Shown in pieces: positions 55,428-64,000 of a stretch of 64,000 nucleotides of DNA. How positions within the stretch are numbered: position 1 is the stretch's first letter; every line of letters begins with the position of its first letter. The DNA lies in NCBI GenBank assembly GCA_029747015.1, contig JAKOGI010000024.1:1230001-1294000 (forward strand), given 5' to 3'. A model generated the notes under the pieces. The model worked only from the letters and a program-made list of their open reading frames with translations, was not told the origin of the DNA and ran no database searches. A program made the translations under genes and the position numbers. Source of the DNA: Carnegiea gigantea (taxonomy: Eukaryota > Streptophyta > Magnoliopsida > Caryophyllales > Cactaceae).

Positions 55428-56821
55428 ATGAGTGGTTGGGTTAGAAATCCTGAAAATCATCGACTTATTAGAAGTGAACTTGACCTTGACTTAGAACCGG
55501 AACCGAAACCCAAGCTTGAATTAGAAGAAATGACACAAGAAAGATCTTTGAGTGAGATTTTATATCCTCCTAGGACTGGTTTGCCACCATGTTTCACTAT
55601 ACCTGCCCTTGGACCCTATGTGACTTTCGAATTAAGACCTCAATGTACTCATATGCCCCCTAAATTCACAAGTTTAGAGGATGCTTATTTATTCTTAAGG
55701 GAATTCGAAGAAGTTTATTCTATGATGCATTTCCCTAACATCCCTATTGCTGTTATGTGAATGGAATTGATTCCTTTTGCTCTGAAAGATTCTGCTAAAC
55801 ATTGAATGTATGGCTTGGTTGCTAATTCTATAAATTCTTGGAATGATTTTGTGAGATTGTTCCTAAGAAAATATTTCTCTAATGCCAAGACTGTTAAGCT
55901 AAGGAATGAAATCAATAAATTTATGCAACTTGATAAGAAATCGCTTGTGCCAGATTGTATATGAAGGACTTGACCAACAGACTAGAACCATTGTAGAGTC
56001 CATGTGTCAAGGTGGCTTTCTTTCTAAGAGCGCCATAGTTGCTTGGGAATTCCTAGAAGACTTAGTCGAGAAAACTATGCAGTTGGAAACCGCTCGTGAT
56101 GATAGCTTAAGTTCTAGATTTGCAAGGGGTGCGTTGCATTCTGTCTCTGATATAAATCACTTGGAGTCTAAGATCGTTGTTTTAAAAAACATGTTGAAGA
56201 GATTGTTTCACCAAATGACCCAACTATACTAGACTTCTACAGTGTCTTATTCTCATTGCCAGACCCTAGATCATTCTTTGAGTGCTTATCCTTATTTTGC
56301 TGACCAGTTAGCAATTGGACAAGAGCATATGAGTATAGCCTTCTAGAGACCTAAGAACGACACCCTTTTTCCCTTATTATAAGCCAGGGTGGAGAAATCA
56401 CCCTAACCTTTCTTGGAGTAATATACCAAATGCTGTGATTCCTAACTCCTAGCACATCTCTCATCTCTCTAGTTCCTTTTAGAGACAGGCTTTTTCAGGC
56501 GTGCCTAATGCACCTCGACCTCTAGCTCCTGTAGCTAAAGCTCAATCTCCTCCTGGTTATACCGACATTGACAAAATGGAGAGGAGAATTAATAACAGTG
56601 TGGAGAGAATGATTAATGCTAATATGAAAAGAATGATGAGAATGATGACTAAATGGTTTTTCCAGTTAGCATCATCTTCTAGGAAGGCAGGTACTTTTCT
56701 AAGTCAACCTGAGGTGAACCCTAAGGGTTACACCTCCTCTTCTTCTGTTAGCCCTAGTGAGCCCATGAGGAAAGTGAATGCAGTGACATCTTTTTGCTCT
56801 GGTCGAGAGATTGATAACTAA
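55428..56821 (+). pseudogene. Gag of the second gypsy element, broken
   Basis: ATG at 55428 opens 110 codons (acidic N-terminus, then PPKFTSLEDAYLFLREFEEV) to a TGA at 55757. The same protein continues beyond it (ELIPFALKDSAKH, then a second stop), and skips about 60-70 bases near 55935 before the block LCQIVYEGLDQQTRTIVE (55927-56232). A C-terminal part follows at 56501-56821 (Met/Arg-rich coil). Gag would form the element's particle. The internal deletion removes part of the conserved gag core. Confidence 0.8.
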
Positions 56822-57239
56822 GTGAGAAGTCCTAATGAACCCTACATGTATCCTCACTAATTCTTCCAAAATTCTTCTTCTTTTTCTCCAGAAACTAATT
56901 TATCTAGTGAGCCAGGGGATGCTACTGATGGTTCCCCCAATGATTCTGACGCTCACCTTCCTCTTGAATCACCATCTAAGAAAGAGGAGCTTAAAGAGAA
57001 AGACTCCTCTGATTCAGTTGATCTTTCTGCTTTTAAGAGTTCTTCTTCTCCTCTTTCTTCTGAGAAAGTCCATATACCTTTACCTTGTTTTCCCCACAAG
57101 CTTAAGAAGAAAGACCAAACTCATGTTGAAAAGATAAGAGAGACCTTCCCTCAAGTCAAAATCAACATTTCTTTGCCTGATGCTATTTAGCAGATACCTT
57201 AATATGCCAGGATCTTAAAGGATCTATGCACAACCAAGG

Positions 57240-57721
57240 GAGCTACTGATGTCCCTAGAAAGCCTTTCTTAGCCTATAGTGCTAGTTCTATTCTTTCTCA
57301 TCAGATCCCAGTGAAGTATAAGGACCCTGGTTGCCCTATTATTTCTATAGTCATAGGAAACTAGCTTGTTCATAGAGCTTTGGTTGATTCAGGGGCCAGT
57401 GTTAACTTGATACCCTTTGCTGAGTATGAGAGGCTAGGGTTGGGTGAGCTGAAACCTACCAAAATGGTTATTTAATTAGCTAATAGATCGATTAGGTTAC
57501 CTAAGGATGTAGTTGACGATGTGCTGATTAGAGTGGGTGAATTCATTTACCCAGTAGACTTCGTTGTGATTGAGATTGAGACAGTGTCCAATTTAGCTAG
57601 TTAAGTCCCAGTGATTCTAGGGCACCCTTTCCTGGCCATTGCTAGTACCCTTATTAATTGCAAGAATGGTATGATGAGACTACCTTTTGGCGACATGACC
57701 TTAGAGTTGAACATCTTTTAA
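57240..57721 (+). pseudogene. Aspartic protease of the second gypsy element
   Basis: LVDSGASVNLIPFAEYERLG (DSG at ~57386-57394) keeps the catalytic motif. The C-terminal half with VILGHPFLAIASTLI is also kept. Stops at about 57363, 57474 and 57602 interrupt the frame. It would process the Gag-Pol polyprotein. Confidence 0.8.
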
Positions 57722-58040
57722 CATGTAAAGACAACCTTCTGGTTTTGATGATATGGAGCTCTCTACTAACTAGGTAGGAGATTCTAAAGTTGATGATGCT
57801 TTTGATGATGAATTTGATGCTGAGTATGAGTCATTTCTTGTGAATGATGAGCCTGAATATGATGTGTTTGAGTTTGATTACGTGCGCTCTACTGCTGATT
57901 GTTTGCTCACTGCTATTTCTAAATCTACTTCTGAATCTGTTTTCCCGCCTACTCTTAAATTAAAACCTCTTCCTGACTCTCTTAAGTATGCATTGCTAGG
58001 CCCGATGAGTCCTTACCTATTATTATTGCTTCTGACCTAG

Positions 58041-59440
58041 ATCGAGACCAAGAGGACAAATTGATTGCCTTACTTAGACAGAACAAGGAAGCTCTAGGTT
58101 GGACTTTAGGGGATATTAAGAGTATTAGTCCTTCCATTGTACAACACAAAATTCATTTAGAGGACAATGCTAAGCCCTCTTGCGACCGTCAAAGGCATTT
58201 GAACCTGACTCTATAGGAAGTAGTTAGGAAAGCGGTACTAAAGTGGTTAGACCATGGGATTATCTATCCTATTTCTGACAGTGAGTGTGTTAGCCCCATT
58301 CAAGTTGTTCGTAATAACACTGGTATTATCGTGACTAGGAACGACGAGAGCGAGTTAGTCACTACTCGAGTTCAATCTCGGTGGCGTGTGTGTATAGACT
58401 ATAGGAAATTGAATACTGCATCTAGGTAAGGCCACTTTCTCCTTTCTTTCTTGGACCAGATGTTAGAGAGATTGGCTGGACATTCCTTCTGTTGCTTTTT
58501 ACATGGATACTCTGGTTATAGTCAGATTTTTATTGCTCTTGAGGATCGAGAGAACACTACTTTCACCTATCCATTTGGGACCTATGCCTTTAGGCGAATG
58601 CCATGTGGATTGTGCAATGGCCCTGCTATCTTTCAGAGATGTATGATTTCTATTTTCTCAAATCTAGTTGAGCATTGCATGGAAATTTTCATGGATGACT
58701 TCTCTGTGTTTGGGCCTTCCTTTGATGATTGTCTGTCTAATATGAGAAAAGTATTGGAAAGGTGTAGGGAGAAAAACCTCACTTTGAACTGGGAGAAACG
58801 TCATTTCATGGTTAAAAAGGGGATAGTCTTAGGCCACATTATTTCTAGAGATGGAATTAAGGTAGACAAGGCTAAGATTGATCTGATTGTTAATCTTTCC
58901 CCTCCACCCTGTGTGAAAGTGGTAAGGTCTTTCCTTGGACATGTTGGCTTCTATCGTCGCTTTATCAGGGACTTTAGTAAGATAGCGAAGCCCTTATCCA
59001 ATCTGCTAGCTAATGATGTGCCCTTTCACTTCTCTAAGGAGTGTCCTGAGGTATTTTCTAGGCTTAAGGAGGCATTAACCTCTGCTATTATTTTTTATCC
59101 TCCCATCTGCGGAGAACCTTTTGAGCTAATGTGTGACGTATCTAATTATGCTATTAGGGTTATTTTAGGACAATGTGTTGATAAGAAGCTGCATATGATT
59201 TATTATGCTAGTCACACTTTGAATAATGCCCAGCTGAACTACACTATTATTGAGAAAGAATTTTTGGTTGTGATCTTTGGTTTTGAGAAGTTTAGACCTC
59301 ATCTGATTAAGTCATATGTGATTGTCTATACTGACGAGTCTGCTTTTAAGCACCTTCTTTCTAAGAAGGATGCTAAGCCTAGACTTGTTAGATGGATCTT
59401 GCTTTTGCAGGAATTTGGCTGTAAAATCAGGGACAAATAA
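58041..59440 (+). pseudogene. Reverse transcriptase and RNase H of the second gypsy element
   Basis: The N-terminal RT part (RVCIDYRKLN at ~58387-58416) ends at TAG 58427-58429. From 58451 an open block of 329 codons follows with [20 protein letters not shown], the active site [10 protein letters not shown] (58685-58714) and the RNase H start CDVSNYA with a later TDES. FMDD is the usual form in this clade. The block ends at TAA 59438-59440 inside the expected RNase H-integrase linker, which continues as ENLVVDNLSR. An upstream stop near 58216 also prevents expression. Confidence 0.88.
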
Positions 59441-60851
59441 GGTTCTGAGAACCTTGTAGTTGACAATTTGTCTAGGATTGTTTATGATGGAAAGAGTGAG
59501 CCTAGTATTTCTGAGCGCTTCCCCGATGAGCAATTATATGCCGCCTACCCTGATCATTGGTATGCTAACATTGTGAACTACCTAGTTATTGGTAGGATCC
59601 CTAAGGGTTGGACTAAGAATGACAGAGATAGGTTCTTCCACCTTGTAAAGTTCTTAGTTTGAGATGATCCTTATTTGTTTAAGTACTGCTCTGACTAAGT
59701 GTTTAGGAGGTATATTTTCGATAATGAGCTAAGGAGTGTCATTTCTTTTTGTCCTGAATAGGCACATGGGGGCATTTTAGTGGTAGGAAGACTACGGCCA
59801 AAGTTTTTCAATGTGGTTTCTATTGGCCTACTCTGTTTAAGGATGCTTTTGAGTATTATAAGAGTTGCCTTAGGTGTCAGTAGTTGGGTAGAATCACCAG
59901 GAGAGATATGATGCCATTGAACCCTATTGTTGTGGTGGAGATTTTTAATGTGTGGGTTGCTGATTTTATGAGACCATTTTCATCTTCTTTTGGAAATGAG
60001 TACATTTTATTAGCTGTGGACTAGATTTCTAAATGAGTTAAGGTCATCCCTTCTAGAACTAATGACGCTATGGTGGTTGTTAAGTTCCTTAGGGAGAACA
60101 TCTTTGCTGGATTTGGCATGCCCCATGCTATCATTAGTGATCAGGGCACCCATTTTACCAACAAATCTTTTGATGCCTTACTGAAGAGGTATTCGATGGT
60201 TCATAGGCTTGCTACCCCCTGTCATCCCCAAATCAGTGGCCAGGCTGAAGTATCCAAACGGCAGATCAAACAGATTCTAGAGAAAATAGTGAGCCAGAAT
60301 AGGAAGGATTGGGTCGACAAGCTTGTAAATACTCTTTGGGCCTATAGGACGGCTTTTAAAACTCCTTAGGTATGTCACCTTATAGGGTTGTTTATGGTAA
60401 GCCTTGTCATCTCCCTGTGGACATAGGGTATAGGGCTTAGTGGGCCGTTAAGTTGCTTAATTATGACTTGACTAAGGCCGATGAGGAGAGACGACTGCAA
60501 CTAAGTGAGCTTGATGAGATTAGAGCTGAGAGTTATGAGACTACTTGATATTACAAAGAGAGGGCAAAGTTGTTTCATGATAAGCATATCCTTAGGAAAG
60601 AGTTTGCCTCATGGATGAAAGTACTCTTATATGAGTCTAAGCTCCATTTATTTTCAGGGAAACGAAGGTCCCGATGGACTGGTTCTTACATTGTCTCACG
60701 TGTTTTTTCTTATGGTACAGCTGAAATCCAAGACCCTGAGGGTGGTGCCACCTTCAAAGTGAATGGCCAAAGATTGAAGCAATTTCTGGAGTTGCTAACA
60801 GGAGAAGATCTAGAGTGTCTGCTACTCCGCGAGCCAAGTCCTGATCGGTAA
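59441..60851 (+). pseudogene. Integrase of the second gypsy element
   Basis: The zinc-binding part is shifted and contains stops (FYWPTLFKDAFEYYKSCLRC at ~59816-59879). The catalytic core shows VADFM, then ISDQGTHFTN (~60129-60158) and the Glu in GQAEVSKRQ (~60238-60264), consistent with D, D, E. A C-terminal part reads FSGKRRSRWTGSYIV and FKVNGQRLKQFLE (60651-60795). Stops at 60022, 60034 and 60367, among others, inactivate it. Confidence 0.85.
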
Positions 60852-61819
60852 TTGTGTTGAGATAGCTCGGGTGTACTTAGCACCCCGCCTGGTTTGCTAA
60901 GAATGTTCTTCTCTTCTTATCTCTTTTTCTCCTTTTCTTTTTCTTTTCTTTTTGTATAGTTGGCTACATTTCTTTTTCTCTTTTGTATATATATGTTGTA
61001 CATTTGTTTTTTGAGTCATGTCGTTTTTGTTTTTGAGTCTTGTTTTTATTTGTTTTATTTTTAGGTTTTATTTGTGTTTAATCTTTCTTTCCACTCCTAA
61101 TGAGGACATTGCCAGATTTAAGTGTGGGGGTAGGGACACTCTGTTTCATAAAAAAAAGAGAAAAAAAATCTGAAATTAAAAAATTTAAAAAAAATTTAAA
61201 AACTTTGAAAATCCAAAAAGATTTTTGTTTTGTTTTTGGGGAGGCTCCGTACTATTCTGATCAGCCTAAATCCCCTGTGCTTTGACTTTTAGCTTATATG
61301 TAAGCGCGATGTGTATGATAGATCTTCATCCTCAGTGTATCATTTTAAGCCCTAATTCTAACCCCAATTGTTCATTATCGATGTGTAATCTAATCCTTAT
61401 TTATATCATCATCATTATCTTATGATCTTAGTCTTCCATGATTGGCTTTACCACTTGAATTTAGCATGATTACTTTGGTTTTTTGTTTGTATTCTAAAAA
61501 AATAAAACAAAATAAAGGAAAAAATGGGAAAAAAAATTTGGAATGACAAGTATCCCTTGGAGGCATGCACCATTGGGCGTCACCCTTTGAGGCATATGCT
61601 AGTGGATGTTACTGTTTGAGGCAATACTGCTGCTGGGAAAGCTTGCATTCTACGTTAATAAGTCAGTAATGTAGTTTGTATTAGTTAAGTGGGATTCAGT
61701 TTGATTCTAGTAAACCTAAGCCCTAGGATGATAAGGCACTTGCACACAAGCACTGGGATGGATTCAAAGTTTTGATGTACAGTTGGGTAAAAAGTTAGTA
61801 CTTTGATGTCATCCATGGG
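60852..61819 (+). other. 3' untranslated region of the second gypsy element
   Basis: C/T-rich tract (60905-60975), then AAGTGTGGGGGTAGGG at 61120-61135, a phrase typical of the 3' end of Athila/Tat elements. No gene. Confidence 0.6.
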
Positions 61820-63069
61820 TGATAAGTGCTTAATGCATGGATCATTCTAGGGCTATTTTGCTGCATTTTTAGGAGAATTATGGGCTTAATGTCATAATCT
61901 ATACTTCTATTCTCGATTTATAGGTATTGTTGTTTGATGTGTTTTGTAGGATTTTAGGCTTTTTTACCCAGCATTTGACCCTTATTGGATATATTTTGAC
62001 CTCCTATATAGACACCCATGAGTTGCTAAGCCCGTGCAGCAAGGAAAGAGTAGAAAATCGATTCCAGCCAAGATCACAGTTGGACCGTGGTGCCTGCCAC
62101 GGACCGTGGTGAAAGGTGAAGCTGTTGCCTCTTTGTTTTCCTTTGGCTGTGTGGTTGGAAGCATCCAAATCTTCCTATAAAAGTGTTATTCAGCAGTAAT
62201 GGAAAAGAAGTAAGGACAGCATAGTTCATCTTCTTTCTTAAATTTTGTTCTTTTTGGTTTAGATTCTTGCTTTGATTATTGTGTTAGTGAGAAATCTTGA
62301 GAGTGTGTGTTTGATTTAGAGGCGGTTTGAAGCCCTTGGTTGAAAGGCTATCTCAGTCAAGCTCTTCCTCTCAAATTTCGCCAAAACATTGATTAGTTGT
62401 TTAATCTTTTATCATGTGTGAGTAGTTTTATTTTGTCTAGGGATTTTTTAGTTTATGAAAGTGTAGTTGGATCATGTTTTAATCTATAGAATTGTGCTTA
62501 TTTCACGATTGGCTTGATTTCGTTCTATCAAGTGATTATCATGTTGTGAGTGGATTTTTTGCAAAGTTTGCTCGCACACCCGAAACAATTGAGTGAAAAA
62601 CTGAAAGGTGAAATTTGATTGTTAGACTGCTTGATAAAACCTGACATAATATCGTCTCGAAAGAAAGATTTGCATATTAGGAGGACTAGAGAGTAATCGA
62701 AGATATTCAACTTGGATTAAGACAAATTAGTCTGAAAGAACGACTTTTGCTTAGTTTAGGCAAATTTAGTTGATTTCTAAAGAATGGACTAGATTTCTGG
62801 AGAGATTGCAATAGCTCGAATTAATCGATTAGAGAAAAGCACATGCTTATCATTTTGATCCAATCAACCATCATAACTACATGAATTCCTAGGCATTTTT
62901 CCTTAATTGATTTAAAATTAGTGAATTTGAAGTTGTTAAATCAAACTTTCTTGAATTAGAATTTTACTTTGCATATTTTGATGGACAACACTCGATAGAT
63001 TACATTGGTCATTGAGGAGCGATCTTTTTTTCTATACTGGGACTACCCATGCGCATGTGGGAGTGGTCA
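61820..63069 (+). repeat. 5' LTR of a third gypsy (Athila-like) element
   Basis: It starts TGATAAGTGCTTAATG, like the minus-strand LTR at 41029 (TGATAAGTCCTTAAAG), and ends GTGGTCA eight bases before a primer site. At 1,250 bp it is close to the other LTR (1,241 bp). It contains GGACCGTGGTG words (62091-62113) also seen near 50800. No partner LTR is in the window. Confidence 0.65.
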
Positions 63070-63076
63070 ATGTTTT

Positions 63077-63094
63077 TAGCGCCATTACCAGGGA
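63077..63094 (+). promoter_or_regulatory. Decayed tRNA-Asp-type primer-binding site
   Basis: TAGCGCCATTACCAGGGA equals TGGCGCCGTTGCCGGGGA with four G-to-A changes, placed directly after the LTR. Confidence 0.75.
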
Positions 63095-63229
63095 CTTAAT
63101 CTGTGAACTATTGAGTTAGTCTTACAAAAGTGACTATGTATATTGTTGCCGTTTACTTTTTCTTTTTATTTTCTTGTTTGATTGGTCAAGTAGTGTTGGT
63201 GATAGTGCTTGCAGAAATTTTTCCCGTTT

Positions 63230-64000
63230 ATGCGAAGTCCAATCTTGTATGAACCCGATCCTGAGATTAAAAGGACTTTGCATTTAAGGAGGAAGAAGCA
63301 AAGGATTGAAGAATAATGACGCGAGGCTAGAAGGAATTTAACAAACATGGCACGAGGAGAAGTGACCAAAGAAGGACACTTCGAGATTTCGTTACTCTTG
63401 GAGTCCAAGGGATCGCCTCAAGCATCGCTCGCCCTACTGCTAATGCCAATAATTGTGAGCTTAAACTGACAGTCTTCTCTGTAGTGTAACAATCCCAATT
63501 TGGAGGAACTCCTGTGGAAGACCCGAATGTACACCTCTCGGTCTTTTTAGAGGTGTGCAATATGTTGAAGCTTAATGGAGTCTCTACTGATGCCATTCGA
63601 TAAGCTTATTTCCCTTCTTATTGAGAGAAAAAGCAAGGGCTTGGTTACACTCTTTGCCATCGAGATGTAATACCACTTAGAATGAGTTAACAAGAGCCTT
63701 CCTCGCCAAGATTTTCCCTTCGAGCAAAACAACTAGCTTAAGGAATCAAATCACCAACTTTACACAAAAAGGATGAAGAGATGCTCTACAAAGCTTGGGA
63801 GCGGTTTAAAGATTTGCTGCACTTATGCCCCCATCATGGTCTTCAACATTGGATGATCATCCAAGCTTTTTATAATGGCGTGACCTAATCTATAAGGTCT
63901 ACTATTGATGTGGTAGCGGGAGGAACTTTGGTGAACAAAACTGAGGATAAAGCCTATAACTTAATTGAGGAAATGATACTTAATAATTTTCAATGGTCCA
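63230..64000 (+). pseudogene. Gag of the third gypsy element, cut by the window edge
   Basis: ATG at 63230 gives MRSPILYEPDPEIKRTLHLR and meets two adjacent stops after about 28 codons. The gag core reappears at 63770-64000 (YKAWERFKDLLHLCPHHGL, then GGTLVNKTEDKAYNLIEEM) with one TAG or TAA inside. This is the Athila/Tat gag core. The rest lies beyond the window. Confidence 0.75.

Larger units (their letters stand above)
53103..61820 (+). mobile_element. Ty3/gypsy (Athila/Tat-like) element, decayed
   Basis: A plus-strand series: probable 5' LTR (53103-54553), tRNA-Asp-type primer site, gag, protease, RT-RNase H, integrase, and a 3' untranslated region with a purine tract at 61119. Stops and small deletions occur in every part except a 329-codon RT-RNase H block. 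No second copy of the TGTTAAACCG LTR is found before 64000, so the 3' LTR is missing or lost at ~61820. The right boundary is a guess, set where the next LTR begins. Confidence 0.75.

Noticed and set aside
1..64000. CRISPR array, bacterial defence system or biosynthetic operon
   Set aside because: No spaced identical repeats, no operon-like gene run, and all recognised genes are plant nuclear or plant transposon types with introns or LTRs.

Overview
The window is nuclear DNA of a flowering plant, probably a eudicot. It is AT-rich, with very few host genes and dense plant-type transposable elements: Ty1/copia and Ty3/gypsy (Athila/Tat-like) retrotransposons, En/Spm (CACTA) transposons, hAT elements, a probable PIF/Harbinger element and a SINE-like fragment. 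Only one intact ordinary host gene is visible, a single-exon NDR1/HIN1-like (LEA_2) membrane protein on the minus strand at 16019-16714. There is no CRISPR array, bacterial operon, rRNA gene or tRNA gene.

Layout. 1-5931: AT-rich DNA holding a repeat array full of TTTAGTGAG motifs (1154-2420), a SINE-like fragment (3290-3425) and a ~177-bp tandem repeat (3919-5478) split by an 880-bp hAT-type element (4440-5319). 5932-13541: a complete Ty1/copia element on the minus strand, with 339-bp LTRs, 5-bp target duplication GAAAG, and one gag-pol frame broken only by three stop codons. 14100-15514: a probable PIF/Harbinger element. 16019-16714: the host gene. 17360-28505: an 11.1-kb CACTA element (target duplication AAA) with two minus-strand genes, a damaged TNP2-type transposase and an apparently intact TNPA-type (Transposase_24) gene. 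The splice-site layout recalls maize En/Spm, with the transposase lying inside the first intron of the TNPA gene.

28506-35548 holds a worn plant-mobile-domain (PMD) retroelement remnant with minisatellites. 35549-61820 is a nest. A gypsy element with gag and protease remnants but no polymerase (35549-39788) is interrupted in its 3' LTR by a minus-strand Athila-type element (39789 to about 53102). That element is in turn interrupted by a 6.2-kb CACTA element (44112-50295, target duplication TCA) carrying a piece of an LRR receptor-kinase gene, and by a 707-bp hAT element (52287-52993, target duplication ACCTTAGA). A plus-strand gypsy element with a tRNA-Asp-type primer site and decayed gag, protease, RT, RNase H and integrase follows (53103 to about 61820). 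The LTR, primer site and gag of a third Athila-type element run off the right edge (61820-64000).

These elements are parasites sharing a locus and do not form one pathway. The points of most biological interest are the CACTA element with an intact regulatory/DNA-binding gene beside a dead transposase, the CACTA element that captured an LRR-kinase fragment, and the readable order of nested insertions. I found nothing I can defend as a wholly new biological system. All splice sites, family calls and element ends were read by eye.
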